33,907 bases of DNA from Candidatus Borrarchaeota archaeon (GTDB lineage: Archaea; Asgardarchaeota; Sifarchaeia; Borrarchaeales; Borrarchaeaceae): the NCBI GenBank assembly GCA_016840315.1, contig JAEOSO010000007.1, positions 1 to 33,907 on the forward strand, in the 5' to 3' direction. Below the pieces are notes generated by a model that saw only the letters and a program-made list of their open reading frames with translations, was not told the DNA's origin and ran no database searches. Each line of letters starts with the position of its first letter. The stretch's first letter is position 1. Made by a program: the position numbers and the translations under genes. Below, piece by piece: positions 26,622 through 33,907 of the stretch.

Positions 26622-26660
26622 AGGCTTAACTAGACTTTTTTTGGAATTTTCGATAAAGAA

Positions 26661-27827
26661 TTAGAGGACAGACCGAAAGATAGAATGAAAGTTATCAATC
26701 ATCACATCTAAGGAAAAATCTGCTTTTACTAAGGTCCTTCCTTCTTTGCCCATTTTATGTCGTAGTTCTTCGTCTTTTATTAATGTGAGAAGGGCCTTCG
26801 AGAAGGCTACTGGGTCTCTAGGGTTTGATAAAAGACCAGTCTTTTTATGAATCACGGATTCAAGAGGACCTCCTTCATTTGAAGCGACTACGGGCGTTTC
26901 ACAAGCCATTGCTTCTATCGGAACTAAGCCCCATGGTTCCATAAGAGGAGGATATGCTACAATGTCAGCCATAGAATAGTAAATAGGCATTTCTTCATCT
27001 GGTACATTTTCAACAAAAAGAATAGCATGGTCTATGTGGAGTGCTTTACTCAACTCTATTAGGCTGTCTTTTTCTGGTCCGCTTCCGATGATAACTAATC
27101 TACAAGAAGGCACTTTTTTGTATGCATATTTAAAGGACCGGATTAACATAGAGATGTTCTTCACAGGCGATAACCGAGCCACTGTAAGAATCACAGCATC
27201 TACATTAGGGAAACGCTGTTCTCTATAGACTTGCCCCTCCTTACGGATACTAAATTTTTTTACATCTATTCCAGGGTATACTACATGTGCATTTTTAGCA
27301 TAAATTTCGTCAATTTTAGATTTTGTAAAGCCACTATTCGCTAAAACTAAATCTGCAGATTTTATTGCTTTTCGATCGGAAATCATGTAAAAGTGCCGAA
27401 TAAATCCGAAGAAGAATTTGAAAGACCAACTAGCCTCTCTGAAATAATTTCTGTCATAGAAAAATCGCGGAGGCTCATGAATATAACAAACGAGAGGTTT
27501 TTCTTGAGATTGAGTGTATTGGTGTCCTGCGATGTGGGAAGGAAAATTATGTGCATTGAGGATATCTAAATCAGTTGGAATTTGGTTTTTGAATTTCTTT
27601 ACAACATTATTGATAGAAAACCAGTATTTAATGCCTACAGGAGTTCCACCAATATCGTAAAAATGAATTCCTGCATGTGAAAACATTTTCTTGATATTTG
27701 GTTCAATATTCTGGGCGATCACAGTAATATCAAGACCTCTTTTTTTTAAACCCAGACATAAATCAATAACCATTTTTTCTGCGCCACGAGCTGTGTGAAG
27801 AGAGCGGTGGAGAATGCCTATCTTCAA
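26661..27827 (-). CDS. GT4-family glycosyltransferase
   Basis: A GT-B fold, retaining glycosyltransferase of 388 residues acting on the cytoplasmic face. The N-terminus MKIGILHRSLHTARGAEKMV has the glycine-containing acceptor-side loop. The C-terminal sugar-nucleotide domain contains VARLSPVKNISML, SGPEKDSL and the E-x7-E motif EPWGLVPIE (E297, E305), followed by PVVASNEGGPLESV. It probably adds a sugar to a lipid-linked precursor of a surface glycan. It follows the flippase gene after nine bases on the same strand, so the two are co-transcribed. The sugar and acceptor are not readable. Confidence 0.9.
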   Translation of the reverse strand: MKIGILHRSLHTARGAEKMVIDLCLGLKKRGLDITVIAQNIEPNIKKMFSHAGIHFYDIGGTPVGIKYWFSINNVVKKFKNQIPTDLDILNAHNFPSHIAGHQYTQSQEKPLVCYIHEPPRFFYDRNYFREASWSFKFFFGFIRHFYMISDRKAIKSADLVLANSGFTKSKIDEIYAKNAHVVYPGIDVKKFSIRKEGQVYREQRFPNVDAVILTVARLSPVKNISMLIRSFKYAYKKVPSCRLVIIGSGPEKDSLIELSKALHIDHAILFVENVPDEEMPIYYSMADIVAYPPLMEPWGLVPIEAMACETPVVASNEGGPLESVIHKKTGLLSNPRDPVAFSKALLTLIKDEELRHKMGKEGRTLVKADFSLDVMIDNFHSIFRSVL

Positions 27828-27836
27828 AGGAATTCC

Positions 27837-29423
27837 TCAGCGTTTAGTTAACGTCTTTTCTTTAAATCTAATAAGGACACATGCGAAATTATAGAAGAAC
27901 ATAAATGGTTTCTTAAGAAGAGGGAGTTTGTCTATAAATATCTTCAAACGATTTAAATCTTCGTTTTGGATACCGCCAAGAAAGATTACGGAGGGAATGT
28001 AGAGTACGATTCCCAATGTAAAGATGACGATAATAAGAATGAAATTAATGGTTAAAAACGAGGAGAGCGATCTTAAAACCCCATAGCACACTACAAAGAA
28101 TAGAATGCTTGCTAATAAATATTTAAAGATAGATGATGAAGGAAACGGAGTTTTAAGAAAAGATTTGGTTTTCGAGATACTATATAAAACGCCAACGCAA
28201 CTTCCAAGCGAAAACGCGATCGCTACTGCAATTTCTTGAAAGAAAGGAATTAAACCGAGCGCAATTACTGTGTTTATTAAAGTCATAAGACCGTAATATT
28301 TTGCAATCCAGTCAGGTCTTTCAATCGCGGCAAAAGTTGATCGCATACCAATTGTTACTGCACGTCCAACGTATCCAAAAGAGAGAATTATCAAAAAAAT
28401 GACTGCAGAAGAATAAGCGGGGGGATATAGCAGAGAGATCACTGAATCTGCAAGCAGAAATGTGAAGGCAATTATTGGAAGTGAAGCAAGAAAGGCATAT
28501 TTTGTACTCTCAAAATAAGTTTTCCCCAATTTCCCAAAACTTGCATTTTTCTTGTTTGCTACAAAAAAACTTGTTTGCATTGGTTCTAAGACTCTTCCTG
28601 AAACGTTAACATAACCGAGAATGCTATCAAGAGTGGCAGTTGCTATTTTGTAATAACTGACAGTGCTTAAGTCAAAGAAGTAAGTGAGGATTAAGAAATT
28701 AATGTTCATATAGAGATAAAATGTAATTGAGGAAATTACCATCCACTTAGAGTATTTAAGAATCCTACTATAATCAAGTTTGACTTTATCTGATTCGCCT
28801 TTTTTTTCAAATTTTCTAAAGATTAGAAATAGAAAGAGTACACCAACAATGAGCGGCGCTAAAGAAAATCCAAGTAGTGCACCAATAGCGCCAAGGCCAC
28901 TAATTATCACAAACAGAATAAAAAAGAGAATCAATGCGCTTCTTCTAAAGATCGTAAAGAATACTTCTTTTTTAAATTCTTGTAATCCTTCCAATACCGA
29001 CATTACAATATCGGTAAATGCTCCAAATAGAATACTAAGCGCAGCAATTCTCAATGCAAGCGCATATCCTGGATTCTGAAAGAAAATGGCAATATAATCT
29101 GCTAAAAGAATAAAGAAGACACAAAAAATCGTCGCTATTGCAAATCTAATTTTTAAAATAAATTTAAAACTCGCTCTGATTTTATTTTCTTCACCTAACG
29201 CACTAAATTCCGCAATATATCGCCTAAGAATCAAACCAAGACGTAAATCAGAGAATACTTGTCCAAATCCCACTGTAGAAATTGCAAAGGCAACTAAGCC
29301 TAACTGATCGGGTGTAAGAAACCAAGCAGTCAATAGCCAGTATGCAAAGCCTAGAATATAAAAAGCAAGATTATCCAAAGAAACGTATGAATAGCCCTTG
29401 ATCATTTTGCTTGTAGCAGCCAT
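27837..29423 (-). CDS. Polysaccharide/lipid-linked glycan flippase (Wzx/MOP-like)
   Basis: The 528-residue membrane protein has about 12-14 hydrophobic segments separated by short basic loops, matching the MOP-superfamily flippases that move lipid-linked oligosaccharides to the outside. The N-terminal MIKGYSYVSLDNLAFYILGF and following GLVAFAISTVGFGQVFSDL resemble the first helices of polysaccharide-export (PST/Wzx) proteins. It lies between GT4 genes on the same strand, which supports a role in exporting the glycan they build. No strong SD site is visible before the ATG. Confidence 0.85.
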   Translation of the reverse strand: MAATSKMIKGYSYVSLDNLAFYILGFAYWLLTAWFLTPDQLGLVAFAISTVGFGQVFSDLRLGLILRRYIAEFSALGEENKIRASFKFILKIRFAIATIFCVFFILLADYIAIFFQNPGYALALRIAALSILFGAFTDIVMSVLEGLQEFKKEVFFTIFRRSALILFFILFVIISGLGAIGALLGFSLAPLIVGVLFLFLIFRKFEKKGESDKVKLDYSRILKYSKWMVISSITFYLYMNINFLILTYFFDLSTVSYYKIATATLDSILGYVNVSGRVLEPMQTSFFVANKKNASFGKLGKTYFESTKYAFLASLPIIAFTFLLADSVISLLYPPAYSSAVIFLIILSFGYVGRAVTIGMRSTFAAIERPDWIAKYYGLMTLINTVIALGLIPFFQEIAVAIAFSLGSCVGVLYSISKTKSFLKTPFPSSSIFKYLLASILFFVVCYGVLRSLSSFLTINFILIIVIFTLGIVLYIPSVIFLGGIQNEDLNRLKIFIDKLPLLKKPFMFFYNFACVLIRFKEKTLTKR

Positions 29424-29539
29424 AAGATCTCACGCGCAATTAATGTCTGAACATGCTTCAAATTTTTTTCTAATCTTCAAGCGCAAAAGAATTGTGATAA
29501 TTAAAAATCTTCGTGTCAGATTCTCAGCAACCATAAAAT

Positions 29540-30847
29540 TCAGAATTTGCTAAGTACTCTATTGTATAGTGAGAGTATCTTGTCACAAATAATTGTTTCG
29601 TTGTACTGCTTCTCTACTGTTTTTTGTCCCTCCCATCCGATACGAGATCTAAGATCTGGATCATTTACTAATCTGTAAAGTGCATTTTCAATCTCAATGG
29701 GATCACCGGGTTTAATTAATATCCCATTTTTTTCATGAATAATGATTTCAGGGGTACCACCCGTGTTACTAGCGATAACTGGCCTTCCTAGCGCCATAGC
29801 CTCAATAATAACACGACTCAAAGGTTCTGGCCAAATCGATGGAGATACAACAATATCTGCCATTTGATAGAATTTTAGGACTTTATCATATGGCAAGAAA
29901 CCATAGTATCGTAATTGGTCGCTAATACCATTATTTATCTCTTTAATGTGATCTACTAACGGACCTTTTCCCAGAATGGCGAGTTTTATGGATGTGTTTT
30001 TTTGTAATAATCGCTTAGTTGCTTGAATAAGTGTAAGAATGCCTTTCCCATAAGTCAATTGTCCTGCATATAAAACGAGTATGTCGTTTTTATCAAACTT
30101 GTAACTATAACGCATTGTCAGCAATTCAGATTGTGTAAGGGTCTTTGGAGGTACAGGCATTATATTAGGAATCACAGAGATCTTTTGTGATAGCAAATGT
30201 AAAAAATATGGGTATCTATCAGTTGACTTTCTTGTTAAAAGATGCTTGCGCACTGCAGCACTTACTGCGATTATATGATCAGCCCGATTTAGCAGAAACT
30301 GTTTGATACTCAGATTTGCATAAATATACGGAATGACTATAGGCATAGAAAAAGAAGAAAGCATCCCTTCAAGATGGATACAGTTGATTAAATTATTAAA
30401 AGTACAACCAGTGCATACGTTGCCATTAGGTTGTATAAATGATCTTCTAAAACAGATAGGCCAATAATCACGAATAGTACCAATCACAGGCGTTTTTGTT
30501 TTTCGACCAGCAATAATAGAAGGAGGTATCGTGAGAATATTTTGCGCATGAATAAGATCAATTTTTTGATCTATTATAATCTTTTTAAGCTTTTGTGCTA
30601 TGTAAAAGTAAAATAACTCATTTTTTATAATATTTCTGACTAAAGGCACATCTGGTGCACGAAGATATTGAAGACGGATGATTTTGAACCATTTATGCTC
30701 TTCATATATAGTTTTTTGACCGAAATGCGGCATGACGACTAAAATATTATGTCCTCTTTTGGCGAGTCCTTTCGCTAAAAAATAAGTGCTTCGTTCACTA
30801 CCTCCTCCTTCGGGGGGAAATAAATCCGTAACTATACAAATATTCAT
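29540..30847 (-). CDS. GT4-family glycosyltransferase with Cys cluster (paralogue 1)
   Basis: A 435-residue GT-B enzyme. The N-terminal FPPEGGGSERSTYFLAKGL is the usual glycine-rich loop. The C-terminal domain shows VLYAGQLTYGKGILTLI, ILGKGP and the E-x7-E motif EPLSRVIIE (E341, E349) followed by GRPVIASNTGGTPEI. An insert after DYWPI carries four cysteines (C132, C145, C148, C156), which could hold zinc. It is a clear tandem duplicate of the next gene upstream: residue numbers of both motifs are identical, and similarity runs end to end. AAGG lies ten bases before the ATG. It is likely part of the surface-glycan cluster. Confidence 0.9.
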   Translation of the reverse strand: MNICIVTDLFPPEGGGSERSTYFLAKGLAKRGHNILVVMPHFGQKTIYEEHKWFKIIRLQYLRAPDVPLVRNIIKNELFYFYIAQKLKKIIIDQKIDLIHAQNILTIPPSIIAGRKTKTPVIGTIRDYWPICFRRSFIQPNGNVCTGCTFNNLINCIHLEGMLSSFSMPIVIPYIYANLSIKQFLLNRADHIIAVSAAVRKHLLTRKSTDRYPYFLHLLSQKISVIPNIMPVPPKTLTQSELLTMRYSYKFDKNDILVLYAGQLTYGKGILTLIQATKRLLQKNTSIKLAILGKGPLVDHIKEINNGISDQLRYYGFLPYDKVLKFYQMADIVVSPSIWPEPLSRVIIEAMALGRPVIASNTGGTPEIIIHEKNGILIKPGDPIEIENALYRLVNDPDLRSRIGWEGQKTVEKQYNETIICDKILSLYNRVLSKF

Positions 30848-30917
30848 TGCGGTACAGCCTTTCTTTGTAAATGTGATAACCTAGGAATTACACTTGATAA
30901 TATCTAATAAGAACTGT

Positions 30918-32231
30918 TTAGCCTCTGAAATTGTGAATAATCTTCTTATATAGAGAGATTGTCTGATCACAAATAATTGCTTCATTATATCGTTTCTCTA
31001 TTGTTTTTCTTGCTTCTAATCCTAGACGTGATCTGAGGTCTGAGTCGTTTATTAATCTATGAAGTGCACTTTCTATCTCATTAGGATCACCAGGTTCAAT
31101 TAATATGCCATCTTTTTCGTGAGTAATAATTTCAGGTATACCACCTACATTAGTCGCAATGACTGGCTTTCCTAGTGCCATAGCCTCAAGATTAACGCGA
31201 CCTAGCGCTTCAGGCCAAATTGAAGGAACTACAACGATATCAGCCATTTGATAGAATTTCAGGACTTCATTATACGGTAAAAATCCATAATATCGTAAGT
31301 GATCGCTAAAACGACTTTTAATTTTTTTAAGACGACTGGCTAATGGACCTTTTCCCAGAATAATGAGTTTTAATGAAGTATTCTTTAGCAATAATCGCTC
31401 AAATGCTTTAATAAGAATAAGAACGCCCTTCCCATAAGTCAATTGGCCTATATATAAAACAAGCATATCGTTTTCATCTAACTTGTAATTGTGACGCATT
31501 CCGAGTAATTCATGTTGTGTAAGTTTCTTTGAAGGTATTGACATAATATTTGGAATCGTAGAGATTTTCTGTGGAGACAACCGCGAGAAATATTTTAATA
31601 TAGCTATAGGCGGCCTTGTCAAAAGCAGTGCACGTACTGCCTCACTAATTGCAATTACATGATCCGCTCGGTTCAAAAGTGATTGTTTAAGACCCATATT
31701 AGCAAAAACATAAGGAATACTTACAGGCATGAAAAACGAGGAAAGTTGACCTTCTAGGCGAATACAGTTAATCAAATTTTTAGAATTACAACTGTCGCAA
31801 ACACTGCCATTAGGACGTACAAAAGATCTCCTAAAACAAATTGGCCAATAATCACGAATATGGGCTATTACGGGAATGTCAGTTTTTTTGGCAGCAATGA
31901 TCGATGGGGGAACTGTTAGGATATTTTGAGCGTGAACAAGTTCTATTTTGTAAGTTTTTATAATTTTTTTGAGCATCTGTGCCATATAAAGGTAAAGCAA
32001 CTCATTTTGTACAACATTTCTGAAAAAAGTTATATTTGGTGCATGAAGATATCGAAAACGGATAATTTTAAACCATTTGTGTTCTTCAAATATTGTTTTT
32101 TGACCAAAACGTGGCATGACGACAATAATATTATGCCCTCGTTTGGCGAGACCTTTAGCCAAAAAATAAGTGCTAAGCTCACTACCTCCTCCTTCCGGGG
32201 GGAATAAGTCCGTTGCTATACAAATATTCAT
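30918..32231 (-). CDS. GT4-family glycosyltransferase with Cys cluster (paralogue 2)
   Basis: A 437-residue GT-B enzyme closely related to its neighbour; by eye well over half of positions are identical, with no large gaps. It keeps the glycine-rich loop (FPPEGGGSELS), the four cysteines at the same residue numbers (C132, C145, C148, C156) and the E-x7-E motif EALGRVNLE (E341, E349). The leader sequence upstream of the ATG is similar too (AAGG at comparable spacing), so the duplication included the ribosome site. Differences concentrate in the acceptor-side domain, which suggests the two copies add sugars to different acceptors. It is the first gene of the minus-strand glycan run. Confidence 0.9.
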   Translation of the reverse strand: MNICIATDLFPPEGGGSELSTYFLAKGLAKRGHNIIVVMPRFGQKTIFEEHKWFKIIRFRYLHAPNITFFRNVVQNELLYLYMAQMLKKIIKTYKIELVHAQNILTVPPSIIAAKKTDIPVIAHIRDYWPICFRRSFVRPNGSVCDSCNSKNLINCIRLEGQLSSFFMPVSIPYVFANMGLKQSLLNRADHVIAISEAVRALLLTRPPIAILKYFSRLSPQKISTIPNIMSIPSKKLTQHELLGMRHNYKLDENDMLVLYIGQLTYGKGVLILIKAFERLLLKNTSLKLIILGKGPLASRLKKIKSRFSDHLRYYGFLPYNEVLKFYQMADIVVVPSIWPEALGRVNLEAMALGKPVIATNVGGIPEIITHEKDGILIEPGDPNEIESALHRLINDSDLRSRLGLEARKTIEKRYNEAIICDQTISLYKKIIHNFRG

Positions 32232-32394
32232 TGCTGTACAACCTTACACAAATATGCTTTACAGCTAAAGTTATTTACAACTATTTTTTTAAAGTACTAT
32301 TATATTCTATAATAACCAGACTAAAACAAATAGATCAACAGGTAAATAAACGGGCGCGTAATTAGCTATAAAATTTTTAAAGAGCGACTCTCAC
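32232..32394. other. AT-rich spacer upstream of the glycan cluster
   Basis: No gene is seen here. On the minus strand it should hold the promoter of the glycosyltransferase run. Together with the element at 32395-32770 it makes up the longest stretch of the window without a protein gene (32232-32827). The bases just before 32395 would serve as the guide region if the element encodes an IscB-type omega RNA. Confidence 0.5.
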
Positions 32395-32770
32395 GGTTCA
32401 AGTCAACTACTCCACCCTAAAGGGTAGGCTTTAAAAAGTCCCTTAGTTGATTAGGGGGCTCCCTTCTATGGGGAGCAGCAGTTGTGTGGGTTACGACACC
32501 CGTGGATTTTCCATTAGTCCCTTACTCTATCGTACGCTGATTAAAAGTCCTGATAGGTAGGGACGGTGTCACGGACGGGTAAGGCCTAACAACAACCTCG
32601 AAGTGGACCTACTCCCTGGTGTTGGGAGGACGGGACTTGCGAGTTCCCGTTATTAAAACACCATCCGATGGTGGGTACACCACCCTCTGTTCTCGCAGAA
32701 AGGGATATGTGAGCCCCACCCGACCTCAATGCCTCTCCGCCCTAAAGGGCTGGAGTCTCCTTGAGGTGTT
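32395..32770 (+). ncRNA. HEARO/omega-RNA-like structured element without a protein gene
   Basis: This non-coding stretch is much richer in G and C than its surroundings and dense in hairpins: ACCC/GGGT (32414-32425), GCTCCC/GGGAGC (32458-32476), CTCCC/GGGAG (32612-32628), ACGGGA/TCCCGT (32630-32650) and CACCAT/ATGGTG (32659-32673). It begins with a GTCAACTACTCC hairpin typical of IS200/IS605-type ends and closes with the palindrome at 32723-32767. Three ordered blocks are shared with 33661-33907: TTAGTTGATTAG (32443), TAGTCCCTTACTCT (32515) and CGAAG..ACCTACTCCCTG (32599). This resembles the HEARO RNAs that accompany IscB/IsrB nucleases, but no nuclease frame lies inside. The family name is from memory of such RNAs; the repeat relation and hairpins are read directly. 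Confidence 0.6.
32723..32767 (+). repeat. Right-end palindrome of the RNA element
   Basis: The outer stem pairs ACCTCAA (32723-32729) with TTGAGGT (32761-32767). The inner stem pairs CTCC+GCCC (32735-32742) with GGGC+GGAG (32747-32755) around TAAA. The design matches the palindrome at 128-170. It ends about 60 bases before the PCNA start codon. Confidence 0.7.
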
Positions 32771-32827
32771 TCAAATGAATAAGAGATTATAAGCAAATTT
32801 AAATTAATATTAATTGGAAGGATGAAG

Positions 32828-33592
32828 ATGGTTGTTAAAGGTATTTTTGAAGAAGCAAGTACTTGGAAGACAATAATCGAAGCTTTGTCAGCCCTTGTAA
32901 AGGAGATCTATTTTTCTGCAGACGAATCCGGTCTTCATGCGCGTGCCATTGACGAAGCGCATATTGCGATGGTCGATTTAAGTTTTCCTAAAGAAGCGTT
33001 TCAAGACTATACGTGCACAGGAGAAACAAAATTTGGAATTAGCCTTACTGAAATGATGCAAATCATGCGCAGAGCAGGGGGCTCAGATTCTTTAGAATTA
33101 ACCGTTGATGAAAACAAAAACAAACTGGAGATAAAATTAAAGTCAAATAAAGTTACACGTAATTTTAGCCTTTCTCTACTCGGAGATACAAGCGGAGAAG
33201 AGATACCAGTTCCCAAAATCGAATATAATACAGTAATTACGATAGTTGCAGGGATGTTTAAAGATGCGATTAAAGATGCTGAAGTCATAGGAGACTACAT
33301 ACTTCTGGAAACGACCCCAGATGTGCTTAAAGTGGCGGCAGAAGGAAATACAGGGAACGTTGAGGTAACTATTGACAAAGAAACCGACCAACTCTATAAA
33401 TATGAGGTAAGAGAAGATTCAAAGGCAATTTATGCTCTTAAGTATCTAAGTGATATGACTAAGGCGGTTAGCTCAACAGATACTCTAGAAATTGAATACT
33501 CAAGCGATATGCCCTTAAAAATAGGATTCGAAACTCTTGGAGGGGGGAAGTTAGAATATTATTTAGCCCCTCGAATTGAGGGTAGTGAATAA
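32828..33592 (+). CDS. pcn: DNA polymerase sliding clamp (PCNA)
   Basis: This ring-forming clamp tethers polymerase, ligase, FEN1 and other factors to DNA. About 254 residues form two similar halves. Visible marks are WKTIIEALSALVKEIYF, the loop LHARAIDEAHIAMVDL, the interdomain region, and YALKYLSDMTKAV with LEIEYSSDMPLKIGFE and LEYYLAPRIEG at the C-terminus. I use the ATG at 32828, with GGAAGG (32816-32821) six bases upstream; an ATG two codons earlier directly abuts that SD site. An AT-rich TATA-like stretch lies at about 32797-32810, between the mobile RNA element and the gene. RNA elements flank the gene on both sides. Confidence 0.96.
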   Translation: MVVKGIFEEASTWKTIIEALSALVKEIYFSADESGLHARAIDEAHIAMVDLSFPKEAFQDYTCTGETKFGISLTEMMQIMRRAGGSDSLELTVDENKNKLEIKLKSNKVTRNFSLSLLGDTSGEEIPVPKIEYNTVITIVAGMFKDAIKDAEVIGDYILLETTPDVLKVAAEGNTGNVEVTIDKETDQLYKYEVREDSKAIYALKYLSDMTKAVSSTDTLEIEYSSDMPLKIGFETLGGGKLEYYLAPRIEGSE

Positions 33593-33598
33593 GTGTTC

Positions 33599-33623
33599 TT
33601 TTTTTGAAGGATTCTTATTTTTT
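33599..33623 (+). terminator. T-run terminator after PCNA
   Basis: Seven T (33599-33605) and six T (33618-33623) follow the PCNA stop on the coding strand without a strong hairpin, the usual form of archaeal intrinsic termination. Confidence 0.5.
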
Positions 33624-33660
33624 GCTCAGTTGTGTAAAACCTCTTAAGAAGTAATTTACA

Positions 33661-33907
33661 ATGTCAATTACCCCCTACCAAGTGAGGGGGCTTGTTTCGT
33701 GAGGAGCAAGAGTAATTAGTTGATTAGCCTAAGAGAGGTCATATGGTATATGGCGGTATCTAAGTTATCAGGAGAGTTAAAGAACACACCAAGGGATGCT
33801 TCTCTAGTCCCTTGCTCTGTAAATGGTGGTTTAAACAGAGAGGAAACTCTCAGTGATCATCATAGAGTACTGACTGATAACCTTGGCGAAGAGAACCTAC
33901 TCCCTGT
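33661..33907 (+). ncRNA. Second HEARO/omega-RNA-like element, cut by the window end
   Basis: It begins ATGTCAATTACCCCCT with hairpin CCCCCT/AGGGGG (33671-33690), the counterpart of the hairpin at 32412. Then come TTAGTTGATTAG (33716-33727), TAGTCCCTTGCTCT (33805-33818) and CGAAG..ACCTACTCCCTG (33887-33906), in the same order and at similar spacing as in 32395-32770. Further hairpins are CTCTGT/ACAGAG (33815-33840) and GAGAG-GAAA-CTCTC (33838-33851) with a GNRA loop. The pairing differs in sequence between copies while the blocks are kept, which argues for a conserved RNA. In IscB elements the RNA precedes the nuclease gene, so such a gene may lie just beyond the window. The region holds no protein gene that I can support. 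Confidence 0.6.

Noticed and set aside
32395-32410. GGTTCAAGTC resembles a tRNA T-loop
   Set aside because: The flanking bases do not pair as a T-stem, and no acceptor, D or anticodon arm surrounds it. It belongs to the left-end hairpin of the RNA element.
32455-32480. GGGAGCAGC stretch resembling archaeal SRP RNA, or part of RNase P RNA
   Set aside because: The SRP helix 8 partner (GGAA loop side) and the long closing stem are missing, and RNase P conserved blocks were not found. Similarity to the copy at 33661 explains the region better.

Overview
The window is AT-rich archaeal chromosomal DNA. Archaeal marker genes are present on both strands: ATP-dependent DNA ligase, PCNA, Orc1/Cdc6, class I lysyl-tRNA synthetase, archaeal CCA-adding enzyme, type II methionine aminopeptidase, AMP phosphorylase, geranylgeranylglyceryl phosphate (GGGP) synthase with a geranylgeranyl reductase-type flavoprotein, and UPF0200/UPF0201. 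TATA-like boxes, some Shine-Dalgarno (SD) sites and several GTG/TTG starts fit an archaeon. A TACK-lineage organism, perhaps a Bathyarchaeia-like one, is my inference from gene content only. Both ends of the window lie inside what look like IS200/IS605-type elements, so this may be a whole metagenomic contig that broke at repeats.

Layout. 1-175: right end of a mobile element. 176-6950 (minus strand): methionine aminopeptidase, then three large GT-C-like membrane proteins in tight order, then an Lrp/AsnC regulator. 7117-9611 (plus): DNA ligase and an unknown helical protein. 9636-13780: AMP phosphorylase (minus), a winged-helix/zinc-ribbon protein (plus), then GGGP synthase and the GG-reductase-type enzyme (minus) for ether lipids. 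14012-16796 (minus): Orc1/Cdc6, an intact KaiC-like ATPase, and a second KaiC-like protein that has lost both Walker motifs. 17050-19087 (minus): CCA-adding enzyme and 2',3'-cyclic phosphodiesterase. 19324-21534 (plus): an AAA ATPase with an unusual N-domain, then the UPF0200-UPF0201 pair. 21772-24270 (minus): a heavy-metal P1B-ATPase. 24527-26621 (plus): LysRS and a small unknown protein. 26661-32231 (minus): a surface-glycan cluster with three GT4 glycosyltransferases (two are tandem paralogues) and a flippase. 32395-33907: two related structured-RNA elements on either side of PCNA.

The most interesting material is at the right end. Two sequences, about 375 nt and at least 247 nt, share ordered blocks (TTAGTTGATTAG, TAGTCCCTTRCTCT, ACCTACTCCCTG) and begin with a hairpin typical of IS200/IS605 ends. 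I read them as HEARO/omega-RNA-like elements, the RNAs associated with IscB/IsrB nucleases. The first has no protein gene and is closed by its own right-end palindrome. The second runs off the window, where a nuclease gene would be expected. The second system of note is the active/inactive KaiC pair behind Orc1/Cdc6, preceded by a duplicated TATA-bearing 20-mer and a 14-bp palindrome.

Starts were moved from the longest frame where an SD site decided it: Lrp, AMP phosphorylase, GG reductase, CCA enzyme, AAA ATPase and PCNA. No tRNA, rRNA or CRISPR array was seen. All similarities were judged by eye.
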